From Pezicula radicicola (lineage: Eukaryota > Ascomycota > Leotiomycetes > Helotiales > Dermateaceae), in the NCBI GenBank assembly GCA_003008705.1, contig PDUO01000033.1, positions 251,223-315,222 on the forward strand: a stretch of 64,000 nucleotides of DNA. The letters run 5' to 3'. The number at the start of each line of letters is the position of its first letter. Positions within the stretch are counted from its first letter, which is position 1. The translations under genes and the position numbers were made by a program. Below the pieces are notes generated by a model. That model was not told the origin of the DNA, did not search any database, and saw nothing but the letters and a program-made list of their open reading frames with translations. This document shows, in pieces, positions 23,003 to 33,904 of this stretch.

Positions 23003-24836
23003 TTAATCCTTTGCCTTTTCACCATTGATTATACCGTCCACGATCGTTGCGGTGTTTATCAAAGCTTCATCTCTATGGCGGTATCCGACGAGCTGAATCG
23101 CAATGGGTGCATCTTTGTAAAGCTCAGGTCCAGTGTCTAAGGAAGCGCATAACGTCAGCTACCGATACCTCACCTCAGAGAAACAGGAGTGGAGAGATGA
23201 GAGCAGAGTCTTACACAAACTATAAACCTCAGTATCTTGTGGGCCATATGTCGCATTGCTTATATCATCCGGCAAATCCGAATCTTGCACTTTACCCGCG
23301 GGCAATACAATAGCGGGGAAGTCGAGGACATTCCACAAACCGGTATAGGATACACCACTCCAACTATTGAAAGGAACAGCCGTATGGGGTGCTACGGGCA
23401 TAAGGATCGCATCGATGTTGTTGTCGAGGAAAAGTTGGAGGTAGGACTTCGCTGCTGCGGCTCGGCGGACGTTGAGGTCAAAGAAACCACGAAGATCTGT
23501 TCCCTTCAACGTGAGCAAGGGAGTCACTGCGAGAGATGGAATGACTGGCTCTTCGGTTCTTGCAAATAATTCTAGATAGTGCTTGAAAACGCTTCACGTC
23601 AGCATTGGATGACATGAAGTGGTGCTTTTGGACTTACTTCACTTCCCAGTAGCGTGAAGTATTGGATGAGATCTGTGTAAACTCCTACCGTATTAGGTAG
23701 GGTAAGGGGGATGACTTCGACATGGCCACTTTTCCGAAGAAGATCAGCCGCCGTTTCGAGACCACGTCGAACGGGAGGTGTTGGGGTATAAATCCCATCA
23801 TCCCGGACAAGACCAATTCTAAGCTTTTTCTTGGTTGGTAGATTTGTCCATGGCACAGAGATTACAGTGCTGTCATAGCGCCAAGTCTCCGTCTGCATGA
23901 TTGTTTTCAAGAAGAGGGAACAATCTCGAAGCGAAGTCGCCAACGGCCCTGCCGACGAACGCACGCCGTCTGTTCCTGGCACGGAAAGATCTCGAACACC
24001 GTCATGAGGCACCAACCCTACGCTGGGTCTAAAACCATAGATTCCATTACAGAGTGCGGGGACACGAATGCTTCCTCCTATATCAGTACCAACCCCGAGT
24101 ACACTTCCTCGAAGTGCAATGAGAGCACCTTCACCACCGGTACTTCCCCCAGCAGTCAGGAAAGTGTTGTGAGGATTCAAAGTCCTCCCAAAAACGTTGT
24201 TGTCGCTGTCACCAGTCATGATGCTTTGAGGGAGATTGGTCTTGCAGTAAAGGATAGCACCTAGGTCAAGTAACAAGGCCGCAAGCGAACTGTTTTCTTC
24301 TGCTAGCTCATTGACGAAGCACCCCAGTCCTGTCGATGTGTCATACCCTTTAACTTGGAAGCTGTCCTTGAGGGATATTGGCAACCCATGAAGGGGGCGA
24401 AGTGTCTTGCCAGATTTTCGTTCCTGGTCTAATTGACGAGCTCTCTCGATGGCTTCGTCAAAGAAAATCTCGGTCAAGCAATTACACTGTAATAGCAGTC
24501 AGTTGTTTGTTGCTTATTCATGATATTAACGAGGCGGAGCTTGAGTTCACATACTAGTTGGTGAGCAATGGCTGCTCTCTTGCAAAAGGCGACCGTAGCC
24601 TGCTCAGCAGACAAATCTCCGGTCTTGAGCTTCTCTAGAAGCGCTGTCGCGTCATACTCCGAGGTGATCTTACACTCGACATCGTTCAAGATTCCACAAG
24701 TAGTCGGTACATCAATGAAGTTGGAGGAACCCTCATATTCCTTCAATGAAATCAACCACTCCTTTGGGATCTTGGCGTTCTGTTGTAGCTTCTTCTCTGC
24801 GGCAATGCTTCGATAATCTTTCTTAGATTCCGACAT
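23003..24836 (-). CDS. Amidase (amidase-signature family, fungal acetamidase-like)
   Basis: Exons 24836-24555, 24486-23638, 23581-23215 and 23136-23003 join in frame to 543 residues, the usual length of fungal acetamidase/general amidases. The catalytic Ser-cisSer-Lys triad is visible: Lys in LHGLPISLKDSF, cis-Ser in TAGGSTGGEGAL and nucleophile Ser in GVGTDIGGSIRVPA. The C-terminus ends APIAIQLVGYRHRDEALI, also typical. An open extension upstream to 25025 (basic, Ser/Tyr-rich) could be a mitochondrial leader. I chose the ATG at 24836 because family members start just before the IPKEW motif. It would hydrolyse a small amide to acid and ammonia. All splice sites close in phase and no stop is seen. 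The Zn2Cys6 gene at 25837 is divergent from it. Confidence 0.9.
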
Positions 24837-25175
24837 GTTGAATTGAATTGAGAGGGGACTTGAAAGTTTTCTAAAGTAATAACTTTGAAAAATAGAACCA
24901 CGGCTTTTTTGAAATGAAAAAGAAGTCCTTATATGAGATTTTGTAAGATATGTTGGGAGGTCTTTATACTTGGATGAATAATGGGACAAGGCCACTCTTA
25001 CAGGCAATGCACTACTCATGAACACTCACCCCTGAAGCTATCCCCTGAAACGACTACCTCTAGCGACCCACCTTTAGGCCTCAGCGCTCTACCGAACATT
25101 GAAGTATAGATTTGTGATATTTACACCCAATATTGTCCTTATGAGAAGTTCTTCAGGAACCCTTTTTAATTAGAA

Positions 25176-25431
25176 ATGATGACAAAGGTCACGGCAAAAA
25201 GTTATAGGAATTATTGTATAGTGCTCTATATTCGCTAATTCATACGCTGTAGCTAGGCAACGAGTACTCTTAAGCAGCCTGTAAAGGCTGTTTTATAGGG
25301 CTGTGCTATAGGCTTCTGCCCCCCGGAAATAAGGGAGCGTAGCCTATAGCCTATCGCTAAACTTTTATTTCCGGGGCATTGACTAGCCTATAACCGATTC
25401 CCATGACATTTTGCCGTGACCTTCGTATCAT
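25176..25431. repeat. Inverted-repeat (MITE-like) element between amidase and regulator
   Basis: Terminal arms at 25176-25199 and 25409-25431 match as inverted repeats around the perfect 15-base core AAGGTCACGGCAAAA. Inside lies a second pair, CCCCGGAAATAA near 25322 and TTATTTCCGGGG near 25366, so the whole 256 bases can fold into nested stems. No reading frame. It sits in the divergent amidase/regulator promoter. Confidence 0.65.
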
Positions 25432-25836
25432 AGGCTGTACCCATTCTATTGCCTGGAATTTGAGGCAAGCGACGGATAATAATCTTACGAGTATCCGACA
25501 ACTCTCCGGTCAAACCTCCGTCCATCATTCCGTTTCATGAAAAAAAAACTCCAAATTCAACCTCTTCACTTTTGCCAGCTGCAACATACTCATCTTAGTA
25601 CAACAACCAATTGAATTGTGCATTTGTAATGCTATCTTTTCATACAGACGCCAATCCTCCGTTCATCGTTCCGTGTCAAGACATAGACGGATCTCTTGAC
25701 CGCAACACCACGAGTCAACCTTGCGTGTAGGGGGGTCGTTAGAAGCATCAGCCTTGTTTGGTTGATTTCGAATCTATCCGCCCAGCTTGTCAACCTTCCG
25801 TACCCACTCCAAAAGATCTACTGCATCAGTTTTTAA
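25432..25836. promoter_or_regulatory. 5' flank of the Zn2Cys6 regulator
   Basis: No gene. An imperfect direct repeat of the form CCTCCGTTCATCGTTCCGT occurs near 25516 and 25656, 140 bases apart. A pyrimidine-rich stretch precedes the ATG. Confidence 0.4.
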
Positions 25837-27237
25837 ATGCCATCTTCTGCTGCTGCCAAGCCCCAACGACTCGGGCATGCATGTGATCGATGCTACGAGC
25901 TCAAAGCGCGATGCGTACGTATATCCGCTGCTATAGACTGCAGGAGGTGCAATAGACTGGGCCAGAAGTGCTTAACCATTCGACCAGTTCGACCAGCAGG
26001 TCGAAGAGTTCAAGCCCATGGGGACGCAACAGCAGATACCTTGCCAGGTCAACAAACCTCCGCTGCAGAAGTTCAAGATGACCCATGCAAGATTGATACA
26101 CAACTGTGGAATATTGGCCCGGATGAGAAAAAGCTGTTGATATTCTTCCTGGCCCAGCCAGACACTTTCGAATACTGTGTAGTATGCCCGAGGTTCAATC
26201 AAGCTAAACAGCGATCATTTGCCGCTCCGTTACCAGCGGCTTTACCGGTACTCAAGGATGCTTACCTGGCATGTGCTGGTGCGTTGAAATCACTCTACCT
26301 TGGTCAAGAAACGGAGGTCGATTCGGCTACAAACCTCCGTCGCGCATCATCAGCAATAAGGACGCTACGCTCACTTCCTGTTGACAATTCCCAGGAAGCT
26401 GCCATATGTCTCACGTTGGGAACTGCATTAGCCCTCTTCGTCTACTCCGCCGTGGGCGCGGGTCTCTCTGATATTTGCCACTCCTCCCTCAGCAAAGCAG
26501 AACCGTTCTTGGAGATGGCCGTGTTAGATCCCGATACCAAGCCTCTAGTGACCTTTCTTGTCGTGTTAGAGACGATGGATTGTTTTGTACATCGTCAGAA
26601 ACCAACCCTCAGGATTCGGATGCAGAAAGCTGAAACTGTGGATCGACACTTAGGGCTCTGCCTGCCTTTGTTGCCATACTATTATGATCTCTGCGAGATC
26701 AATCACGCGCTTGCTATAACCACAGATAAAAAGTGTCTGGCTCGCATTCTACATCACTTAGACGGCGTTCAGGCGGCAGTGGACAGATGGCAACCATCTC
26801 AGCCGGATGATTTCATCGAGAAATTTTCATCTGCGGAGATCGTGCATCTTCTCGCACAAGCCAAGGTGTATCGATTGGCAGCACTGCTAGTGAGCCACCG
26901 TCTGCGTTATGTGTTTGGTCAGCAAGATAATCAGGCCGACATCTGGTCGAAAGAGATCATGAGGGAGCTTGAGCTTGCACGACGAGTAACGTCACGGTTG
27001 ACTCGCTTTGTCACACTTCCATTTATGATCGCTGCTGTTGAGATTCGAGGGCTTGATGAACGAATGGAGACTCTTCAGAATGTGGCTAAATATGTTGATC
27101 AGTTCACGCCGGTGATCCAAAAAGTAACCAGAACGTTTTTGACACGAGTTTGGAGGGAGCGGGATGCAGTGGAATGCTCTTGGTTTGATTTGGTCTATAA
27201 GCCATGCGTCGTCTTGGATGCCATGGACGGGGTCTAG
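25837..27237 (+). CDS. Zn2Cys6 binuclear-cluster transcription factor
   Basis: One intronless frame of 466 residues. The zinc cluster lies at residues 15-45. It has six Cys in the usual spacing, from CDRCYELKARC through DCRRCNRLGQKC, and is followed by the basic linker RPAGRRVQ. The rest is helical and includes a middle region with ICLTLGTALALFVYS, like the fungal regulators that resemble aflatoxin-pathway AflR. It is nuclear and binds CGG-type half-sites. It lies next to the amidase and at the end of the aromatic-metabolism block, so it is a candidate regulator of either (inference only). The start is the first ATG, 14 codons before the cluster. No break seen. Confidence 0.9.
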   Translation: MPSSAAAKPQRLGHACDRCYELKARCVRISAAIDCRRCNRLGQKCLTIRPVRPAGRRVQAHGDATADTLPGQQTSAAEVQDDPCKIDTQLWNIGPDEKKLLIFFLAQPDTFEYCVVCPRFNQAKQRSFAAPLPAALPVLKDAYLACAGALKSLYLGQETEVDSATNLRRASSAIRTLRSLPVDNSQEAAICLTLGTALALFVYSAVGAGLSDICHSSLSKAEPFLEMAVLDPDTKPLVTFLVVLETMDCFVHRQKPTLRIRMQKAETVDRHLGLCLPLLPYYYDLCEINHALAITTDKKCLARILHHLDGVQAAVDRWQPSQPDDFIEKFSSAEIVHLLAQAKVYRLAALLVSHRLRYVFGQQDNQADIWSKEIMRELELARRVTSRLTRFVTLPFMIAAVEIRGLDERMETLQNVAKYVDQFTPVIQKVTRTFLTRVWRERDAVECSWFDLVYKPCVVLDAMDGV

Positions 27238-27549
27238 CTTGTCTGGCCTGTTAAAATTCGGATTGTAGAAACCCTTTCACCTTGATTTTATCGAGTGTAG
27301 AGCACAATTAATTGTTGGAAGGATGGATTTTGCCAATCTCTTCTTGGGACTGCACCTCCTCCTTATTCGGTCCTTCCCATACGCACATCTTGTAGACTTT
27401 AATTCACCAATACCATCCATTGATGATGCTTTGAAGTATGAGACCTTAGCCGGATAATTCCGAGGAATCATACAGGCTTCTACGCTTCATTATAAGTCCT
27501 CAATTTTGTTCCTGTCCGTTTAGTCGCGATTCCTTGTACGTTAGATCTA
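27238..27549. other. 3' flank of the regulator, no gene seen
   Basis: Short frames only; composition unremarkable. Confidence 0.4.
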
Positions 27550-27890
27550 TTATATTGATATACATAGAGATGAATATACCTCTTTAAGCATTAGAAAAAC
27601 GCCAAGTGCACAGATGAACAAAAAGAATGCACAAATTATAGCAGGAAGTACATAGGGAAAGATTTGCATCCACAAAACACCATACTTCCATCCAGTGACA
27701 GATACTGGCCCAAGGATCCCGGGATAATTTGCAACTGGATCTGATAAAAATTCACCTAGGACTAACTGAACAGTCAGATAAGCCACGATTCTCTTTTGGA
27801 CAATAAGACAGGAGAGAAACCGCTTGCCTGGGCCTAGAAGGACGGCTAAATTGAAACCTAAAGGAAGGATTAAAAACGCATAAGGATGGT
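27550..27890 (-). pseudogene. MFS transporter fragment
   Basis: About 110 residues of a major-facilitator protein read on the minus strand: LPLGFNLAVLLGPGKRFL, then QLVLGEFLSDPVANYPGILG, then the membrane span FPYVLPAIICAFFLFICAL. This corresponds to the middle of a fungal drug-exporter-like MFS protein around TM5-6. Both ends fade into AT-rich DNA, so it is a relic. Confidence 0.6.
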
Positions 27891-28427
27891 ATCTATGACA
27901 AGTTAGGATAAAAGATAAACTTTATATAAAACTATTTCATTAGATAAAATAATAAATAAATAAATAGTAAATAAAACTTAAGAAGGTTAGTAGAACTTAT
28001 ATGATAGTAGAATTATAAACTTAATTTATCATCTCTTACAGACTTTCTTAAAAGTATAATAACTTCCGACCACGAACAGTTGTACTAGAATAAAACTAGG
28101 AGGGATCCTTCTGTAGGTCTAGGCTTTCGCCTACCTAGCATATAACTTTCTATGTGATTGTAACTGATAATTTAGACTAAACTGAACTGAACTGGTAAAA
28201 CTGATAAACCAATAAACTACTGGCCACACTGATCTTAAGTCTGCTTCCAGACTTCGAGATACGAAGACATAAGACAATTACATCTTATTAGACTTTAAAG
28301 GATAACTCGATTGTAGAATAAAGTAAGGTCTAAAGGGGTATGTATATATACATATAAAAAGTAGACTAGAAACGTATCCTAAAGTCACCTGATTTCCGGC
28401 TAATACATCTTTAGTAGAACCAGCCAG
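27891..28427. other. AT-rich gene-empty stretch
   Basis: Stop-dense, TA-rich sequence with no frame or repeat I can support. Confidence 0.5.
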
Positions 28428-29968
28428 TTAGTGTCCTTCAATAACCCCGCCACCACCGATCCTCTCTTTCGAAGATGAATGAACCGAAACAGTTGTGTCG
28501 AGCCGGATGACTTTCCCTTGTCCGACGATATGTTCCTGACTTCCTTTCTTATTAGCATCGTTGACATTCCCGCGAATAGCCGTTTGAATGTTTGACCCAT
28601 GACCACACGAATAAAGCGCATAAGCTTCTTCGTGGTGCGAGGGGTGCGAGGCATAGTAGGCTTGCCGTTGAGAATGGGAGTTTGTTTTTCCAACGAAAGT
28701 ACCGAAGAATCCTGGAAGGCATTTCTGAATTAGCGCTTTGAATGCGGGTGTGCAGGAGATTAGGACGGCGAGATGGATCTCCACCATTGACCAGATTAGA
28801 GAGTTGACCTAAATATAATTTAGAAACAAATATAGAGAGAGGAGTGTGGGTGAAGTATAGTGTACCGTATACCCTATAGATATGTTAGTAGACATTGGAA
28901 AGCAGAAGATTTTTCTTACAGGTCATGTCTCTGGGGTCTATTGGCAAAGTCAGTAGTGAAGTAGAAGGGGAACGAAGAGACACACAGGCAGGGTTGTATA
29001 ACATTGAAACTACTGAGACTACACGGAGCACGCTCGCAATAAGGACACTACAGCAGTTAGCTTCTCTATCATAAAGTCGCCTTATAGTCTCTCCAAATGG
29101 ATACTTACATTAACCCAACACTAAAGACACAAGCCAAGAGCAGTCGCTGTCTTCTAGGTTCTACCGAACGTTATTATAGTGCTTATCGTAAGGGCCAATT
29201 TACTTACGTTTTAGTCCCCAGAGAATGGGAATTGGAAGCAAGAATATAATAATGTCAAGGACCATATTCAGGCAAGAGGTAGAAATATAATAAAAGGGTA
29301 CATTGATGCAATGGCCGGGTATATCTGGATTCCAGGTTTTCGCAATAGGTATACATATCGCCACGCCTACGATTGAAGTGATAATTCCAAAGGCAGTGAC
29401 GATTCCCATCAAGATATATAAAATCACTCGAAAGCGAGCGGTAGGAGCGAGTCGAAGGTAAAAGGCGAGGTAAGACAGTTTGGTAAACAAATGGCAGAGA
29501 GCATAAAATGGCTGCTTGTCCGTTAGCGCTAGCTCGTCAGGAAAAAACAATAAGGGAGGTTAATAAATATGGTATATTTTACTGTTTGGGCTAAAATGTG
29601 TTTGCCGTATGCTGCTATATCCAGATTCGCGTCTACCACATGGAGTCCCACTCCATATTTTGTCACTTTTTCTCTGTTAGTAACTGGAGTGTTTAAGCCT
29701 TTAATCAAAAAGTATCGTGACTTACAGACAATATCAACAGACGAAAAGCCTACTGCTAGAATCAAAGCAATCGTAATGAAAACTGTACACAGTAGTATAA
29801 TTATTATCAGGAAGCAAAGCAACTTCAGGAGAGGAGGCACTGACTATCATCATATCCAAAGCTCTTGACGAGAAGGGCCCGAGTGAGGAGCCTTGTGGTG
29901 ACACCGACGATGGAAATTACCATAAAGACCACATTCAATGCGATGAAAAGAGGCCTTCTATCTTCCAT
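28428..29968 (-). CDS. Fungal rhodopsin-domain (PTH11/SAT4-like) integral membrane protein
   Basis: The gene starts at the ATG 29968 with exons 29968-29845, 29782-29726, 29683-29583 and 29532 onward, each joined by GT-AG introns that close in phase. Landmarks are the first helix with IVGVTTRLLTRAL and KSFGYDDIFITIALILAV, the segment KYGVGLHVVDANLD, ALTDKQPFYALCHLFTKLSY, and IFLLPIPILWGLKQPRRQR. The later exons contain VLIASVLRVVSVVSML and VNSLIWSMVEIHLAVLISCT, then a Ser/Gly-rich cytoplasmic tail to the stop at 28428. Two small exons between about 29050 and 28810 are uncertain. Seven helices are expected. Members include PTH11-type receptors but most have no known ligand. No clear nonsense codon was found, so it may be functional; a hidden break in the uncertain part is possible. 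Confidence 0.72.
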
Positions 29969-30889
29969 GATCGTGAAAAACCGAGTACCTTCCGTAAAGG
30001 ATCGAATAATGCAATAAATACGAAAAATAGTTGATTACAACAAAAGAGGTAACAGGTTTGACCTAAGGTGTCTAAGGTCTCCTATCGTTTCGTGATGGTA
30101 GGACACTTACTTCCCTATATATTCTCGAAGTACTCACCTCTGCTTTCAAACTCGACTGGTAGATAGGAGAGCAAACGATTTTGTGGCAGGGTGCAACGTC
30201 TGACGCCTCCAAATACTGATCTTGACTGGGCAATAGGAAATAGTCTGGACGAACTGGAACTATTTATTTCTTCGAAGCGTGGTGATGTGGAAACGGAACT
30301 TACCGACAACACATCCACAATATATACGGAACGTGGTCCCGGAATAGGCCCGTTATAAGGCGGCAAATACAATCCTCTTAAAGTAGCTGGAAAAGTGCAT
30401 GAAACCCCAAGGCGATCTCGGCCCCAATTCCTTGTCTAAGAGGCCATTCCTAAGCCTAGCGGCATGTAGCCCGACAATGCAACCCCTACAGGCTCAGGTT
30501 AGCCACTAAGCGAGACTATCTTTATAAGTGGTCTGTGTATGGCGTGCGCACGAACTACTAGCCGAACCGAAAAGGTGGCGGTGGAAATTGTTTGTACAGA
30601 ACTTCGTGCGGTAAGACATGTATTTTCTAAGCTAATTTCAAGAGCAGAAAAGTAATATCACTCGTGGCGCCTAAGTCTTTATGCCAATAGAATTACTAAA
30701 GAAGGTGGAAATTTTTTGTAGGAGGGCAAGTGTGAGGGTTTGAGCCAAGGTATGTATTGATTCTAGATACAAGACGTAGCGCGAGGAATCAAGAAGATGA
30801 TCGAGTATTCCTCGCGCTTTTAAAGAATTTAAACGAGATCGCATGATGTCGAAACGCGAATCCGACGCATTGTCCCGTGACATCATAGG
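29969..30889. other. Intergenic, no gene supported
   Basis: Mixed composition. Minus-strand frames near 30115-30370 and 30671-30886 show no recognisable content. Confidence 0.4.
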
Positions 30890-31175
30890 AGCGTTTTCCT
30901 AGAAGCCATGCCCACCTAGAAGCTTCGTCCTGGGCGCGATACTGTCCTAGAAGCTGTGAGTTCCTAGGATCCTCCTCCTGATCACTATTATAGCCCAGGA
31001 TCCGCACGTTCCTAGGAGAGTTGTCCTGGGTCAGGGATCCTGGGAAATGTGGGGATCCTTGGACTACAATTCTAGGACCTCACGGCTCCTAGGAACTTGA
31101 GGTTTCTAGGAGAGAGTTTCTAGGATATTCTGGCTCCTAGGACACTGGCTCAACCAGGAGCATTCTAAGGGAAGG
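30890..31175. repeat. Dense array of CCTAGGA/CCTGGG-type motifs
   Basis: Within about 280 bases roughly fifteen copies of a short motif family occur on both strands at irregular 12-30-base spacing: TCCTAGAAGC, TTCCTAGGA, TCCTGGG, GGCTCCTAGGA and TTTCTAGGAGAG. The core CCTAGG is self-complementary, so the array is rich in potential small hairpins. It is followed by a TATA-like stretch near 31285. It could be the U3 part of an LTR or a clustered regulatory site. Confidence 0.5.
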
Positions 31176-31575
31176 TGCAATCACGTGAGAAGGCTAGAAA
31201 AAGTGCAAATGAAAAGGATCTAGAATCAAATCTCTAGAGACTAAATAAGTCGTTGTGCAATAGGTAGTTGTGCAACAGGTATTTATATATACACCCCGCA
31301 GAGAGGATGGTTAAGAGCATAGTCACATCCTTCAATCTTTAATCTACTTAGACCATTATATTTAACTCTCTATCTTGGTTGGTCTCTTTCTTGGTATATC
31401 TATAAATTATAAATCGGTTTAGCTCAAATCAGATGAAATGTACATACAAGCCTTTCAGTAAGTTGTTATCTTAGATACTCTTGTTTTCAGTTTCATTCAT
31501 TTCAACTACGTCCACTCTCCTTTATAATCTGAACTTGAATCTTTAATTTGAAACTCAGGTGAAGTTATAAAACAT
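31176..31575. other. Promoter/LTR-like tail of the motif array
   Basis: Contains a short direct repeat (GTTGTGCAA... at about 31251 and 31267), a TATTTATATATA box near 31281 and T/C-rich sequence after it. No gene. An LTR origin is possible but no matching second copy or target duplication was identified. Confidence 0.3.
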
Positions 31576-32655
31576 TTAAAGGTTCTTCACACCATCAGAT
31601 GTCAAGTGGCTCCTAGCCCGAACAAATCGCTGGACCCAAACTTCCTTACCAAACTTGTCACTGCTCCCCTCCTCAACCAACAAAAATCCAGCTTTATCAT
31701 AGAGTCTTCTCGCACTGAGCAATCCTCTGAAGGTCCACAAGTGGCATTCCAAGCTCCGCTCATCGACCCACTTCATAGCTCTATCAATCAATGTCCTCCC
31801 CACACCCCTTCCCTTGAGACTCTCGTCAACGATAAAGAACCGAAAATGCGCCACCCCACCTTCAATACTGCTTCCAGGATCTTTCGGTTCGCCATCAATG
31901 AAAACACACCCTAGTATCTTCTCCCCAACCATCGCCGTCCAAACTTGTGCCTTTGTGTCGTCGACACGGAGAATAAGGTCACTCAACCCACTAGCCAACT
32001 GTGATTCAAAAATAGCACCGAAATTCACGAGACGAGAGTAAAAACTCATATGCATCTCTATCACACGTCCCACCAAACCCGGAATATATCCCTCCATAAT
32101 CTCTACAGTCATCTCATTCGATCCGTTGTTAACACAACCAGACCTCACTGCCCTCATCGCATTGGCGTAGGCTTCAATCCCATTTAAAACCATCTCCGCT
32201 GAAGTACCTCCCGGTAACTGGTTCAAGGCCCGCTCAACTTGCTCATTTCCAAATTTATCAATCATTCCCAACGTCTCTCTCCCTTTAGAAGTCAGCAAAA
32301 GGACCTTCTCCCTTCCATCCCGTCCACTGATGCCCTCCTCGATCTCACCCGCATCAATCAACTTCCTCAGTAGGCGGCTCACGCTACTCTTTTCGAGATT
32401 CAACTCTATGCACAGCGACGAAGCCGTAACTCCCCCGACATTCTCTTCTCCATGAGGTAGCTTTCGATTTTGGCCTCGATTTAGAAGGACTGTGGCTGGT
32501 GAAGACCCGATTTCAATAAGCGCATGGACAGCACTAGGTGAAAGATTTGTGCCTGCGAGAGTAGAAGACATGAAGCCAAATTCTCTCACGAGTAGACGCG
32601 CCGATGAGCGGAGGGCCGGGATAAGATGATGAGAGGCCGCATTAATGTTCTCCAT
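31576..32655 (-). CDS. MarR-type winged helix fused to GNAT acetyltransferase
   Basis: A single intronless frame of 359 residues. Residues 1-160 form a MarR-like winged-helix domain: the recognition-helix region is LEKSSVSRLLRKLIDAGEIE, followed by the wing GRDGREKVLLLTSKGRETL. Residues about 180-345 are a GNAT N-acetyltransferase with motif A (R/Q-x-x-G-x-G/A) as KGRGVGRTLIDRAM, preceded by AHFRFFIVDESL and followed by ARRLYDKAGFLLVEEG. MarR-GNAT fusions are a bacterial architecture; the combination, the lack of introns and bacterial-like sequence suggest horizontal transfer. It would bind DNA and acetyl-CoA; target is unknown. No stop or frameshift. The ATG at 32655 was chosen because it immediately precedes the first helix. 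Confidence 0.85.
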   Translation of the reverse strand: MENINAASHHLIPALRSSARLLVREFGFMSSTLAGTNLSPSAVHALIEIGSSPATVLLNRGQNRKLPHGEENVGGVTASSLCIELNLEKSSVSRLLRKLIDAGEIEEGISGRDGREKVLLLTSKGRETLGMIDKFGNEQVERALNQLPGGTSAEMVLNGIEAYANAMRAVRSGCVNNGSNEMTVEIMEGYIPGLVGRVIEMHMSFYSRLVNFGAIFESQLASGLSDLILRVDDTKAQVWTAMVGEKILGCVFIDGEPKDPGSSIEGGVAHFRFFIVDESLKGRGVGRTLIDRAMKWVDERSLECHLWTFRGLLSARRLYDKAGFLLVEEGSSDKFGKEVWVQRFVRARSHLTSDGVKNL

Positions 32656-33228
32656 TCCGCGTTTATTGATGAGAAAGTTTTGGAAGCTTTGGGTGTAGGG
32701 GAACTGGAACTTGGAAGAGGAGGAGGAAGGAGGAAAAGGTTGTACGTTGCAACTGGTGTACTATACAACTTTATATTATTACACCATACAAACCATATGT
32801 GAGGCAAAAGTGGGATGTGCATATCGGAGAATAAGATAATTGGCTATGAATCACACACTTACATACAATCGGTTTCCCTTATCTCTTCACTACTTTTACT
32901 AGTCCAAATCGGGTTAGTAGGGTGATATATCACCACTCTTTATTACCCTATTCTTCGAAAAATAATATTATTCCTATCCTTCTTTCTATATAAAATAGCT
33001 ATTAAACCTAAAATAAAGCAAAAAGAGACTACCCTAATTATTTGAGGTTAAATATAAAATAGATATAAGCAAGGACATTCTATTCCTAATATTATTAAGG
33101 CTTTTAAACTACCTTACTCTACTATTTGTTCTATTATCGATTAATATAAGACTATGTTTCTCAGGATCCCTTTGCTGTTCTGTGCACTTAGCTGCGCTCA
33201 ATCCCAAGCACACAACCAAGAACCGCAT
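32656..33228. other. AT-rich interval upstream of the MarR-GNAT gene
   Basis: AT-rich from about 32870 to 33150 with stops in all frames. No gene is supported. Confidence 0.45.
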
Positions 33229-33573
33229 TCACAAAAGATCCAACCTCCTCATTCTGTCCTCTAGCCGCCCTCTCTTCGCAGCCCACAACAACCTCGTACT
33301 AGACCTTAGCCTAGTTCCTTCCTCACCAATAAGAAGCTTATTCAAATCTTCACGTAAATCGTCACCACACTTCTGTATCTCCCTTAATAACTTCCCCATC
33401 CGCAACTTATCCTCTAGCCTCTGGACTTTCCATACATCGGGGTCGTAGTTCTCGTTTTCCTGCTTGCAAAGTGACTGACTACTGTCTGGTCTACTTATAC
33501 TTAACGGTTGAGTTCTATCTGACGCCGTCTTATGTAGTAAGCTGAAATTTGCTTGGTGCAAATACCGATGCAT
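33229..33573 (-). other. Hypothetical coding-like fragment, helical and charged
   Basis: A minus-strand frame includes QRLEDKLRMGKLLREIQKC, then LREDLNKLLIGEEG, then TRLLWAAKRGRLEDRMRRLD. The helical pattern ending in W-x-x-K-x-x-x-L-E is reminiscent of the N-terminal domains that precede NACHT or ankyrin parts in fungal proteins, but no such part follows. There is no supporting start or neighbour. It may be a relic exon. Confidence 0.35.
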
Positions 33574-33904
33574 GTCTTCTTGCCCACACGTTAGCTTTTT
33601 GCACAGTTCCCGCTAGCCTATTGCAGGTTTCTTCTGTTAAACTTCCTCATCGTAGGATTGCAACGTCGTTAATGTATCCCGTTGCAATAGTATTAGGTTC
33701 CTGGTTGTAGATTTCTACTAAGTCGGCATTGTAGTACAAGTACAAGATGGGTGATGACTGTGAGAATAGCTCTAATGCGCTGGCCCTTGGCATGTGGTGG
33801 ATTAGAATTCCCTAAGTAGAATAATTAGCGGCTGTCCACTCTCTCGGCGGAATCTATGATGTCCCTCTCTGTCAGCAGAACGTCGTCTTCTAAAACATAT
33901 CGAT

